DNA of 64,000 nt from Adhaeribacter radiodurans (GTDB lineage Bacteria; Bacteroidota; Bacteroidia; Cytophagales; Hymenobacteraceae). This document shows, one piece after another, positions 1-8,523 of this stretch; the first letter of the stretch is position 1, and the number at the start of each line of letters is the position of its first letter. Where the stretch lies: assembly GCF_014075995.1 (NCBI RefSeq), contig NZ_CP055153.1, positions 4,898,001-4,962,000 on the forward strand, given 5' to 3'. The position numbers and the translations under genes are program-made. The notes under the pieces were generated by a model. It saw only the letters and a program-made list of their open reading frames with translations, was not told the origin of the DNA and searched no databases.

Positions 1-1070
1 TTTAAAGCCGATAAAGTGATATTAGTAGCGACTGATAAATTTAAAGCTAAACCTTCTTCTTTCCGGTTTTCGCTTAGTAAATCCATTTCGGTAGCTAAAG
101 CTTTGCCCGGATTAATATAAACCGCATTGAGTTCGGGATGACTTTTAATTTTTACCTGACCGTTGCGTACTTTTTCCAAGCCGAATATACTCCGGATAGT
201 TTCGGAACGGCCGGCTCCTACTAAGCCCGAGATACCTAAAATTTCGCCTTTTCTTAAATTAAAGGTTATTTCTTTATGATAGGGGGCAGTTACTAAATTA
301 CGTACTTCCAGTAGCGGCTCCTGAATAGAATGGGAAATTTGCGGATAAAGCTCCTCAACGGAACGGCCAATCATGTGCCGGATAATTTCCGGAATAGTTA
401 CCTCGGCAATATTACCGGAAGTAATAGATTCCCCATCGCGAATAACGGTAAAGCGGTCGGCTACCTCCATTACTTCTTCCAGAAAATGGCTGATGTAAAT
501 AACCGAAATATTATTCTCTTTTAATTTCCGGATTACATTAAACAATGCGCGGGCATCTTCGGCGGTTAAGGAGCTGGTAGGTTCGTCCAGAATAACTACC
601 CGAGATTCAATAACCAAGGCCCGGGCAATTTCTACGAGCTGTTGTTTGCCTAAACTCAACCGATTAACCGGCATATCGGGGTTCAGATGCCCTTGTCCGA
701 GCCAGTCGAGCGCTTCTTTTACCTTTTGCTGCTGCTTTTTTACAAAGCCAAAACTAGTACGCTCCAGCCCCAGCATTATATTTTCTTCAATAGATAAATG
801 CGGCGCTAAAGTTAGTTCCTGGTAAATCATGGCAATACCCGACTGACGACCTGCCGCCGGCGAAGCTGGGGCGTACAATTGCCCATCTAAATGCATGGTT
901 CCGCTATCGGGTGTGTAGGCCCCGCTCAAAACTTTCATGAGCGTACTTTTACCCGCACCATTTTCGCCGATTAAAGCGTGTACTTCGCCTTGTGCTACCT
1001 GCAAACTAACGTTTTTCAAGGCTTTTACCGGCCCGAAACTTTTGCTTATATTTTCTAAAGAAAGTAGCAA
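1..1070 (-). CDS. Sugar ABC transporter ATPase, RbsA/MglA type (partial)
   Basis: This is the ATP-hydrolysing subunit of a CUT2-type sugar importer, acting at the cytoplasmic face of the inner membrane. The first nucleotide-binding domain is complete: Walker A GENGAGKST, signature LSLGKQQ and Walker B VVILDEPTSSLT. A second domain begins with GISGLVGAGRSE, the degenerate Walker A usual for the second half of RbsA proteins. About 356 of roughly 500 residues are present; the C-terminus lies beyond base 1. No in-frame ATG exists between the upstream stop and the domain, so I chose TTG at 1070. It follows the substrate-binding lipoprotein gene by 140 bases in the same direction, so the two probably form one operon with a permease outside the window. 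The sugar cannot be told. Confidence 0.93.
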   Translation of the reverse strand, partial: MLLSLENISKSFGPVKALKNVSLQVAQGEVHALIGENGAGKSTLMKVLSGAYTPDSGTMHLDGQLYAPASPAAGRQSGIAMIYQELTLAPHLSIEENIMLGLERTSFGFVKKQQQKVKEALDWLGQGHLNPDMPVNRLSLGKQQLVEIARALVIESRVVILDEPTSSLTAEDARALFNVIRKLKENNISVIYISHFLEEVMEVADRFTVIRDGESITSGNIAEVTIPEIIRHMIGRSVEELYPQISHSIQEPLLEVRNLVTAPYHKEITFNLRKGEILGISGLVGAGRSETIRSIFGLEKVRNGQVKIKSHPELNAVYINPGKALATEMDLLSENRKEEGLALNLSVATNITLSAL

Positions 1071-1177
1071 GGAATGTATTTGTTATAAGGTCTGAATAAT
1101 TTGTATCGTAGAATTTTATTGGCCAACTTCTAACTCTAGAAAATACTCCAATAAACCAGCAATAATAACTAACCCTT

Positions 1178-1196
1178 GAGCGATGGATTATCGCTC
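1178..1196 (-). promoter_or_regulatory. Intercistronic hairpin between binding protein and ATPase
   Basis: Seven-base arms GAGCGAT and ATCGCTC enclose a five-base loop, just after the binding-protein stop codon on the minus strand. No T-tract follows, so it is not a full terminator. In binding-protein operons such stems often protect or attenuate the mRNA so that binding protein exceeds ATPase; that role is inferred here. Confidence 0.5.
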
Positions 1197-1210
1197 CTAG
1201 TCTCATCTTT

Positions 1211-2248
1211 CTATTGCTCTTGCAGGTATTTAAGATCTGGAGTAAGTAGCGTTTTAATTTTAGGATCGTTAATGTTTTCTTTCGTAGCCATGGTAACTCC
1301 TGTGTCAATCCGTTTTTCGAATTTTTCGCCTTTAATAAGAGCCACAATGGTTTTAACACCCAGGTACCCCATATTGAACGGATCCTGTAAAGCCAAGCCA
1401 TGAACTGTGCCTTGATCTAGGGCTGTTACTAAAGTTTCGTTCGAATCAAAACCTACTAATTTTACTTTTCCAGCTTTGCCGGCGGTTTGCAGTGCGCGCA
1501 ACATGCCTTGCGTAGCAGATTCATTAGGGCAGAAGATGCCATCTACGTTGGCAAAACGATTTAACAAATTCTGCGACGCCTGAAAAGCTTTTTCCATGGT
1601 GGCACCGGCGTATTGGTTAGTAGAAATTAATTTAGCGTTAGGCGCATATTCTTTCATACCTGCCAAAAAACCTTCTTCGCGGGCGTGGGTACTGGCAGAA
1701 CCTTCGCTATAGCGTAGTAAAATTATATTACCTTTTCCGTCGAGCAATTTAGCCATTTGCTGGGCGCACAATTTACCGCCCGCAAAATTATCGGTAGCCA
1801 CAAAACTGGCGTAATCTTTCGAAGCCAGATCCGAATCAAAAATAACAACCGGAATTTTACGGTTAATGGCCGCTTTAACCGGTGGCACTAAGCTTCGCTC
1901 GTCGAGAGGGGCTAATACAATACCGTTTACACCCCGGCTCACAAAATTCTGTACCACCTGAATCTGCATCTGCCGGTCATCTTCCTTATGCGGCCCTTGC
2001 CAGATTATTTCCACATTATCTAATTCACGGTCGGCCTTCATGGCGCCAGCGTGTACGCTATTCCAAAAAGTATGAGTGGTTCCTTTCGGGATAACCGCAA
2101 TTTTTAAAGTCTCACCCGATGACGATGCAGCCTGGCTGTTGCTTTCCTGAGTAGTGCCGGAGTTATTACAGGCAGTTAAAACCGAACTAAGAGTTATTGC
2201 TCCCAGCACTAATACATTGTTTAAGAATCTGCTTCGATTAATTATCAT
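1211..2248 (-). CDS. Periplasmic sugar-binding lipoprotein (RbsB-like)
   Basis: This 345-residue protein is a type I periplasmic binding protein that would capture a sugar or sugar-like ligand for the adjoining ABC importer. It has a lipoprotein signal with lipobox LTAC (Cys27), then a Ser/Gln-rich linker of about 20 residues. The mature part starts with the hallmark KIAVIPKGTTHTFWNSV and continues with GVNGIVLAPLDE and VVIFDSD, the usual ligand-pocket strands of the Peripla_BP_4 family. Its length matches the family. It is the first gene of the operon seen here, ahead of the RbsA-type ATPase. Ribose, galactose or xylose specificity cannot be read from the sequence. Confidence 0.93.
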   Translation of the reverse strand: MIINRSRFLNNVLVLGAITLSSVLTACNNSGTTQESNSQAASSSGETLKIAVIPKGTTHTFWNSVHAGAMKADRELDNVEIIWQGPHKEDDRQMQIQVVQNFVSRGVNGIVLAPLDERSLVPPVKAAINRKIPVVIFDSDLASKDYASFVATDNFAGGKLCAQQMAKLLDGKGNIILLRYSEGSASTHAREEGFLAGMKEYAPNAKLISTNQYAGATMEKAFQASQNLLNRFANVDGIFCPNESATQGMLRALQTAGKAGKVKLVGFDSNETLVTALDQGTVHGLALQDPFNMGYLGVKTIVALIKGEKFEKRIDTGVTMATKENINDPKIKTLLTPDLKYLQEQ

Positions 2249-2630
2249 TTTTATAGTGTATGAAAAATTATCTATTCTAATATAAAATATAAGTAAGTAG
2301 ATTATATGCTGTATACAGGTAAAGCCAGCTCCGCCGAAAAATTTAAGTAAAGCTACCTTATTAAATAAAGAAAGCTAATGTTTTGCTTTAAACGCAGCTC
2401 ATCGTGTGGTGAAAATAGGAAAATTAATTTTTAATAAAACAATTTGATTTCATATTTATTACCCTCGGCTAAAGTCACCCATATAACTGCCTATTCTTCT
2501 AATTATTTGCTCCTTTCCTTATTTTAGTAAATTTCTATTAATTGTAGCAGGCAACTTAGGTAAAGCAACATACTATTTACCGCAATCACGTATACGGAAC
2601 AGTAAACTTTATTTGCCCTGAACTGATTTT
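2249..2630. other. Intergenic region between divergent genes
   Basis: AT-rich spacer between the leftward sugar-transport genes and the rightward FRG gene. It should hold promoters for both, but I see no exact TAnnTTTG element correctly placed, no coding frame and no strong hairpin. Confidence 0.6.
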
Positions 2631-3422
2631 ATGCCATCAGAAAACGATATATTGATTCATTCCTGGGAGGAATTACAGAATGCTTTATTTCATGATTCCT
2701 GGGACCCTAAAATAAATCGCTACCGGTCTTCTTATGTATACCGGGGCATGTGGAATAAAAACTTTGAATTAACTACCAGCTTAATCCGGCTGGGTGGAGA
2801 TTACTCGAAACTGGAGACTCATTTACTACGCAATTTTAGGAAATACGCCCACCGCGATGCTGCTCCGGGTAATTCTATCTGGAATTGGCTGGCCGTTGCG
2901 CAGCACCATGGCTTACCTACCCGCTTGCTCGATTGGACGTATTCGCCATTTGTAGCGCTGCACTTTGCCACTAATAATTTACTGCACTACGACACCGATG
3001 CCGTAATCTGGTGCGTAAATTACGTAAAATCCAACACGCATTTACCGCTGGTTTTAAAAGATGCTATTTCGGCGGAAGGATCAAACGTTTTTACCCCCGA
3101 AGTGCTGGAACCGGTTTGCAGTTCACTCAAAGAATTAGGGGCTTTTCAGGAAGAAGATTTTGTTGTGTTCTTAGAACCACCCTCTTTGGATGGGAGAATA
3201 GTGCATCAGTTTGCTTTATTTGCCTTGATGTCCAGTTCAACTGCCTTGCTTAGCGATTGGCTGAAACAAAATCCTGACTTATATTTCCGGATTATTATTC
3301 CGGCGCGGCTAAAATGGGAAATCCGTGATAAGCTTGACCAAGCCAATATTACTGAACGGGTTTTATTTCCGGGGCTTAACGGTTTAAGCGAATGGCTGCG
3401 TCGGCACTATACTACTATTTAA
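2631..3422 (+). CDS. FRG domain-containing protein
   Basis: The 263-residue protein is almost entirely an FRG domain, named for its conserved Phe-Arg-Gly type motif. Here the motif is YRG at residues 37-39, followed by TTSLIRLG, the block QHHGLPTRLLDW at 91-102, and SPFVALHFA. No signal peptide or membrane segment is visible, so it is probably cytosolic. The biochemical role of FRG domains is not established; members occur singly and in accessory or defence-linked contexts. No toxin, antitoxin or defence partner is adjacent: the neighbours are an intergenic repeat and a NUDIX hydrolase. The family call is firm, the function unknown. Confidence 0.88.
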   Translation: MPSENDILIHSWEELQNALFHDSWDPKINRYRSSYVYRGMWNKNFELTTSLIRLGGDYSKLETHLLRNFRKYAHRDAAPGNSIWNWLAVAQHHGLPTRLLDWTYSPFVALHFATNNLLHYDTDAVIWCVNYVKSNTHLPLVLKDAISAEGSNVFTPEVLEPVCSSLKELGAFQEEDFVVFLEPPSLDGRIVHQFALFALMSSSTALLSDWLKQNPDLYFRIIIPARLKWEIRDKLDQANITERVLFPGLNGLSEWLRRHYTTI

Positions 3423-3465
3423 GTAAACAGACATAAATAGTAAGATAGTAGATGTTAGACTTTTG
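3420..3465 (+). repeat. 46-base dispersed element, copy A, overlapping a stop codon
   Basis: The element begins with the TAA stop of the FRG gene and ends at ACTTTTG. An ungapped alignment with 45277-45322 gives 39 identities in 46 positions. The other copy also sits directly behind a stop codon, in the same orientation relative to its gene. I see no coding potential. Confidence 0.7.
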
Positions 3466-3546
3466 GGTAATTAATTGAATGCCCATTTAAAATTCAGAAC
3501 TTTCTAACTTGCAACCTCTAATTTGCAACCTGCAACTTAACCATTC

Positions 3547-4101
3547 ATGAACGAACACGAAAACCCCTGGACTACTCTTTCTTCTAAACCTATTTATGAA
3601 AATCCCTGGCTGAGCCTGCGCGAAGATCAGGTAATTAACCCCAAAGGTGGCCGGGGCATTTACGGAGTAGTAGATTTTAAAAATATGGCTATTGGCGTGG
3701 TGCCCATTGATGCCGATGGCAATACGTACTTGGTTGGCCAATATCGCTACCCGTTAAACGAGTATTCCTGGGAGATTCCGGAAGGTGGCGGTCCGCACGG
3801 CATTGATGCCTTAGAATCGGCTAAACGCGAATTAAAAGAAGAAACAGGTTTTACTGCCGGCTCCTGGACTGATCTGGGCCGAATACATACTTCTAACTCG
3901 GTTACCAGCGAGTTTGGCTTTCTTTTTCTGGCTCAGGATTTAACCGCCGGCGAAACTGAGCACGAAGAAACAGAAGAGTTGCACATTAAAAAAGTACCGC
4001 TAACCGAAGCGGTACGCATGGTAATGGCTGGCGAAATTACCGATGCCTTAAGTATAGCCGGCATTCTAAAAGCAGACAAAATTTTAAACCACCCGCAGTA
4101 G
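3547..4101 (+). CDS. NUDIX hydrolase, ADP-ribose pyrophosphatase-like
   Basis: This 184-residue protein should hydrolyse a nucleoside diphosphate linked to another group, ADP-ribose being the likeliest substrate from overall similarity. The core Nudix box is clear: RELKEETGF at residues 94-102, with the leading Gly at 80. The upstream Glu expected at position 86 is Ile, in a GGGPHGID context; I believe related proteins share a GGGP variant, so activity is probably retained because the metal-binding RELKEE helix is intact. The N-terminal part resembles the beta-rich dimerisation arm of ADP-ribose pyrophosphatases. No signal peptide. It stands alone between the FRG gene and plsC. Confidence 0.9.
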   Translation: MNEHENPWTTLSSKPIYENPWLSLREDQVINPKGGRGIYGVVDFKNMAIGVVPIDADGNTYLVGQYRYPLNEYSWEIPEGGGPHGIDALESAKRELKEETGFTAGSWTDLGRIHTSNSVTSEFGFLFLAQDLTAGETEHEETEELHIKKVPLTEAVRMVMAGEITDALSIAGILKADKILNHPQ

Positions 4102-4228
4102 AATTTTTTACTAATTTTTGCCACTTTAATTTTTTTAGAACTCAGTAGGATTTGGTAGCAAGTTTTGGGGGTAGTTGCCCTAAACACGTAAAAAACAACT
4201 CGGTTCATGAACTTAAACTTAATATTTG

Positions 4229-4236
4229 TACTTTTG
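4229..4236 (+). promoter_or_regulatory. Bacteroidota -7 promoter element for plsC (near-leaderless)
   Basis: TACTTTTG matches the TAnnTTTG consensus exactly and ends five bases before the plsC ATG at 4242. Transcription would begin at or next to the start codon. No good -33 TTTG is seen 19 bases upstream. Confidence 0.5.
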
Positions 4237-4241
4237 CCTTC

Positions 4242-5045
4242 ATGAAGCTGCTGGTAAAATTATTGCGTAAAATTTACGCGGGCTGGTGCGTTATTTCGTT
4301 TGTTGTCCCATTTTTCCTGCTTTATCCTTTTTTTGTGGTGTTGGTGCAAAAGCCACGCTGGTACCGGTATGCGCATTGGTTAAACCGATTTTGGTCTTAT
4401 TTACAACTACGCCTGTACGGCTTACCGCTGCAAATTACTCATAAGGCGCCGCTTACTAAAAACACCCCTTATATTTATACGCCCAATCATAGTTCGTACA
4501 TTGATATTCCGTTGTTGCTAAATAGCGTGCCGGGGTATTTAAATTTTGTCGGTAAAAAATCCTTGGCTAAAGTACCTCTCTGGGGACCAATTTATAACAA
4601 GTTGTATATTTCCGTCGATCGTAATAGTGCGGTTAGCCGGGCCAAATCGTACATTCAATCGGGGCGTACGCTCGATCAGGGTCGTTCGGTAGTTATTTTT
4701 CCGGAAGGTACCATTGCCGAAAACGCCGGCTACGAAATGCTCCCATTTAAAGATGGGCCGTTTAAACTGGCTATCGAAAAGAAAATACCAATTGTTCCGG
4801 TTTCTATGCCTTACAATCATATTTTTTTACCCGATGTAGATGGTAAATTTATTGTGCGTTGGCAGCCATTAAAAATCACGTTCTTTGAGCCTATTCCAAC
4901 AACAGACCTTACTCTGGCCGATCTGGAAGATTTAAAAAATAAAGTATTTACTATAATTCAAGCTGATTTAAGTTTACACAATCATTATGAGCACCGATAT
5001 ACAAACGATCCGGAAATTAGCACATTTAGCCCGTCTGGAATTTGA
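4242..5045 (+). CDS. plsC: 1-acyl-sn-glycerol-3-phosphate acyltransferase
   Basis: The enzyme adds the second acyl chain to lysophosphatidic acid to make phosphatidic acid, at the inner membrane. It shows the catalytic HX4D motif NHSSYID (His83, Asp88) and the phosphate-binding FPEGT (153-157), in the family order. Residues 11-36 form a hydrophobic N-terminal anchor. I chose ATG 4242 (267 residues) over the longer frame from 4152 because homology starts there and a -7 element lies just upstream. The last 20 or so residues are read from DNA that also encodes the start of gatC, a 59-base overlap in a different frame. The gene begins a tight cluster with gatC and the following membrane/TPR gene. 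Confidence 0.92.
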   Translation: MKLLVKLLRKIYAGWCVISFVVPFFLLYPFFVVLVQKPRWYRYAHWLNRFWSYLQLRLYGLPLQITHKAPLTKNTPYIYTPNHSSYIDIPLLLNSVPGYLNFVGKKSLAKVPLWGPIYNKLYISVDRNSAVSRAKSYIQSGRTLDQGRSVVIFPEGTIAENAGYEMLPFKDGPFKLAIEKKIPIVPVSMPYNHIFLPDVDGKFIVRWQPLKITFFEPIPTTDLTLADLEDLKNKVFTIIQADLSLHNHYEHRYTNDPEISTFSPSGI

Positions 5046-5274
5046 TCAAACTAAAGAACAGGAAATGTTGCAGGATCTGAATAAAATTCTGGACTGGATG
5101 GAAAAATTACGCGAACTCGACACTTCTGCGGTAGAGCCTTTGCTGCACATGAGCGAAGAGGTAAACGTATTGCGTCCGGATGAACCCAAAATTATTATTA
5201 CGCACGAAGAAGGCCTCAAAAATGCTCCTCGTAAAGATTCTGATTATTTTAGAGTACCAAAAGTGCTGGATTAA
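4987..5274 (+). CDS. gatC: Asp-tRNA(Asn)/Glu-tRNA(Gln) amidotransferase subunit C
   Basis: GatC is the small bridging subunit of the GatCAB amidotransferase, which converts Glu-tRNA(Gln) or Asp-tRNA(Asn) to the amidated form. The 95-residue length is typical, and the start TIRKLAHLARLEF is the family hallmark, so ATG 4987 is secure even though it lies 59 bases inside plsC. The middle has DTSAVEPLLHM and the end YFRVPKVLD, both conserved in GatC. gatA and gatB are not in the window. An intact asnS lies at 54753-56141, so direct asparagine charging exists and GatCAB may serve Gln-tRNA or act as backup (inference). Confidence 0.95.
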   Translation: MSTDIQTIRKLAHLARLEFDQTKEQEMLQDLNKILDWMEKLRELDTSAVEPLLHMSEEVNVLRPDEPKIIITHEEGLKNAPRKDSDYFRVPKVLD

Positions 5275-5289
5275 CGTTTAAAACCGTAA

Positions 5290-8200
5290 ATGGCAGAACA
5301 AAATTTACTGGGCAGCCGGCGTAAGGGCAGCCCTTTTCTTTTTTATGTATTACTCACGCTGGGTTTAGTAGCTCTGGGCCTGGCAATTTATCATTATTTC
5401 ACCGGCAGCGATTACGTAATAACCTGGCAACCGCAAGCGGAATTGCACCCGGTATCCGCTACGCTTGCCCGATTTACCGATCTTTTTCAAACGTTCCTGG
5501 TCCCGGTTACCGGTTTCCTGGTTTCTGAACGCTTTGATGTAGGTTTGCCAACACTACGACCAGAGTTAGCAGCTATTTATTTAGGAATTCTCAGTTTAAC
5601 CTTGGCCGTTTACTTTACTATTGTCAGCACCTTTCCGCGGCTTCCTTACATTGTAGCCATGACCTTGGTAATGCTCTTTCTGGCTACCTGCAACTTTGAT
5701 TTATTACGGGCTACCCCGGATGATAACCAGGTATTTTTAATTTTAGTACTGGGTATATTGGTTTTAATTAGTTACGCTTTCCAGGCTTTTATAACCCAAG
5801 CCTCGTTATGGGTACGTTTTTTAACTTTTAGTGGTATTCTGATTGCTTTAGCGGCTTTCATGAATTATAGCTCGCAGTTTTCGGCTATTTTATCGGCCAT
5901 GCAAGTAGTGCATTACAGCAGTTTGGCTGCTTTTGCAGCAACGTGTTTGTTTATTTTTCTGGTATCTTTCGAGAATATTCACGCTCTGCTCTGGCTTAAT
6001 ACGCAAGGTTCGTCGCCGCAGCGCCGTTACGGTTTGTGGCATTTTATCTTGATTGGAATTTTGTATTTACTAAACTTATTGCTGTTATACCTCAGAAATG
6101 CAGAAATTATTCAACTGGATTTTTACTACGTTGATCCGTTTATAATTCTTTTATTATCTACGTTAGTAGGTTACTGGGGATGGAAGAGGCGCAAAGTACA
6201 GTACCAGAAATATTTTACTTTTAATAATGGCGCGGGTTATGTATATCTGACATTAGGTATTATCAGCTTATTAAGCATTGGTTATGCGTTTGCTACAGTT
6301 AATACGCCGTTTATTTCGGCATTTACAGATGTAATTGTATATACGCACCTGGCTTACGGTTTTTTATTTTTCCTGTATATTTTACTTAACTTTTATAAAC
6401 TTATTCAACAACGCTTAGCGGTTTATAAAGTAGTTTTCGACCCGAAGCAAATGCCTTTTTATACCGTTTACTTAATGGGTAGTTTGTTGTTGTTGGCTCT
6501 GGTATTCCGGTCACCGTTTAATATTTACAGCAAGGCTCAAAGTGGTTATTACAATTATCTCGGTGATTTTTATAAAGCCACAGGTAATCTATTACTCGCC
6601 GAACGTTTTTATACCGAAGGCACCGTTTTCAGCCATCATAATTTAAAATCAACGTATGCTTTAGCCGGTCTTTATCGCGAACGTTCGTACAGTACCGCTG
6701 AAATAAATTTACTAAAAGATGCGCTAGCCGGCCAGCCCTCCGAGAAAGTTTATGCCCGTTTAGCCGGCACCCAAACCGACCAGAAAGACTTTTTTAATCA
6801 CCTGTTTTTATTGAACCAAGGGTTACGTACTTTCCCTAATAGCACCTCTTTGCTTACCAATAAAGCGCTGCTTTACGAGACTACTTCGCTCGTAGATTCT
6901 ACCGAATATCTTTATCAGCAAGCCCTTGCCGGAGCAGGAGAATTTAGCGATCTGGTAAGGAGCAATTTGTTGGCTTTTTATTTGAAAAACGGGAATCCCC
7001 AACAAGCGGTTGCTTTAGCAGAACAAGGCTCTACATCTGCTAAATGGCTTGCCTGGCAAAGTAACCTTACCTTACTAAATCTACTTCGGGAGCAACCAGC
7101 CACTAACACTACCGATTTAAAACTACCCGCCAAAGTACTTACTCCGGCAGAATTTGCTTTATTCTACCATAATACCCTGGAGCACCTAAGGCAATCTAAT
7201 GCGGCCACTATTAAGCGCATTAACCAGTATTTGGCCCAGCAGGAAAATGCTCCTTACGCCGAAAATCTAATTTTATTAAAAGGCTTAACCCAGTTCCATG
7301 CCGGCCAGGTAAATGAGGCTCGCACCACCCTGGAAAATCAAGCACTGACTTCGCCTCATACGGCTGGTTTTTACTATTATTTAATTGGCTCCTGGCTGAT
7401 GGAACAGAAGTTATACCAGGCAGCCGTTGGTTATTTTGATAAAGCCCGCACCAACAAGATACCGGAAGCAGAGCTACCTTATTTGTACGCCTTGGCGCAT
7501 ACTCCGGACAAAGGTGCCGCTTACTCAGCGGTGTCACAGGCAGTTATTGATTTAAAAGAACCTAACCTGAAAAACCAAGCTACCTTTCTGGCTAATGTTC
7601 TTAATTTAACTACTCAAAGTGTACTTACTGCTTCCGACTCGGCCAAAGTAGCTTATTTAAATTTATATCGGCCAGATTTAAGTACCACTGAATTTGAAAA
7701 TGTGGTAAACTCCCTGGCTACCGGTAAGTTTAAAAGTATGGGGCAACGGGAACTGGCGCGTCATTATTTACAAAACAATAATGTAAATGCGGCTGCTCAA
7801 ACTATTCAGGCAGCATTGTCGCTTGCTAATGGAGATAAAAATCTAACTTCTGAACTGAATCTTTTACGCGCTGATGTATTAGTGAAGCAAGGGAAAGTAA
7901 ACGAATTAAATAAATTGTTGCCCACCCTTACCAATCAGGTTGCCGATCAAAATCAGAAATTATTTTACCAGGCAGTAGTAGCCGAAAAAACCAATCCGCA
8001 GCGAGCCAAAACTTTTTACCAGCAAATTCCGCAAGTCTTAATCTACAACGAAGATGCCGTACTAGCTGCCGCCAATTTCTTTAGCCGCGTTCTGAAAAAT
8101 GATAATCAAGCTTACGATTTACTTTTAAGTAGTATTAAGTATAATCCATTTTCGTCGCGATTGTATCAGGCGTATGTTTTTAGTAGTATTAAATTAGGTT

Positions 8201-8331
8201 TTATTGATTTTGCGCAAACAGCCGCCGAAGAATTAAAAAACTTGCTAAGTCCGGCAGAGTATGCTAACTTTCAAACAACTTACGAGCAAAAATTAAAAGA
8301 AAAACAAGCCGCTTTTCCGGGTTGGGACTAA
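5290..8331 (+). CDS. Large multi-pass membrane protein with C-terminal TPR repeats
   Basis: I do not recognise this 1013-residue protein as a named family. The first 410 or so residues hold about ten to eleven hydrophobic segments. The remainder is soluble, helical and rich in Ala, Leu, Asn and Tyr, with TPR-like units: YYNYLGDFYKATGNLLLAERFY, several ALYE/LAGLYRE-type helices, and AVGYFDKARTNKIPEAELPYLYALA. The architecture, a membrane domain followed by a long helical-repeat scaffold, suggests an envelope assembly or polymer-export scaffold, but this is inference. It starts 15 bases after gatC, so it is probably cotranscribed with plsC and gatC. A spacer of 192 bases follows. Confidence 0.8.
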   Translation: MAEQNLLGSRRKGSPFLFYVLLTLGLVALGLAIYHYFTGSDYVITWQPQAELHPVSATLARFTDLFQTFLVPVTGFLVSERFDVGLPTLRPELAAIYLGILSLTLAVYFTIVSTFPRLPYIVAMTLVMLFLATCNFDLLRATPDDNQVFLILVLGILVLISYAFQAFITQASLWVRFLTFSGILIALAAFMNYSSQFSAILSAMQVVHYSSLAAFAATCLFIFLVSFENIHALLWLNTQGSSPQRRYGLWHFILIGILYLLNLLLLYLRNAEIIQLDFYYVDPFIILLLSTLVGYWGWKRRKVQYQKYFTFNNGAGYVYLTLGIISLLSIGYAFATVNTPFISAFTDVIVYTHLAYGFLFFLYILLNFYKLIQQRLAVYKVVFDPKQMPFYTVYLMGSLLLLALVFRSPFNIYSKAQSGYYNYLGDFYKATGNLLLAERFYTEGTVFSHHNLKSTYALAGLYRERSYSTAEINLLKDALAGQPSEKVYARLAGTQTDQKDFFNHLFLLNQGLRTFPNSTSLLTNKALLYETTSLVDSTEYLYQQALAGAGEFSDLVRSNLLAFYLKNGNPQQAVALAEQGSTSAKWLAWQSNLTLLNLLREQPATNTTDLKLPAKVLTPAEFALFYHNTLEHLRQSNAATIKRINQYLAQQENAPYAENLILLKGLTQFHAGQVNEARTTLENQALTSPHTAGFYYYLIGSWLMEQKLYQAAVGYFDKARTNKIPEAELPYLYALAHTPDKGAAYSAVSQAVIDLKEPNLKNQATFLANVLNLTTQSVLTASDSAKVAYLNLYRPDLSTTEFENVVNSLATGKFKSMGQRELARHYLQNNNVNAAAQTIQAALSLANGDKNLTSELNLLRADVLVKQGKVNELNKLLPTLTNQVADQNQKLFYQAVVAEKTNPQRAKTFYQQIPQVLIYNEDAVLAAANFFSRVLKNDNQAYDLLLSSIKYNPFSSRLYQAYVFSSIKLGFIDFAQTAAEELKNLLSPAEYANFQTTYEQKLKEKQAAFPGWD

Positions 8332-8523
8332 GCAAAATAATTAGATGAGCAGAAAGTTTATAGTTACAGACTAATCTTTCAAACTAAAGTTGATTAAATT
8401 GATCTGGCAACTATTATCCTGAAAATGTAGGCTTTTAATTAGCTTTCGTAAACAATAAACCTCTTTCGTGGCGGTTACAATAAACAACGGCCTTATCGTT
8501 TATAATTAGAAACGCACCTGTTT

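Noticed and set aside
1006-1401. 131-codon minus-strand frame between the two sugar-transport genes
   Set aside because: It overlaps the ends of both real genes in another frame and shows no protein-like pattern.
4152-4241. 30-codon N-terminal extension of plsC
   Set aside because: PlsC homology starts at ATG 4242, and a -7 element lies inside the extension.
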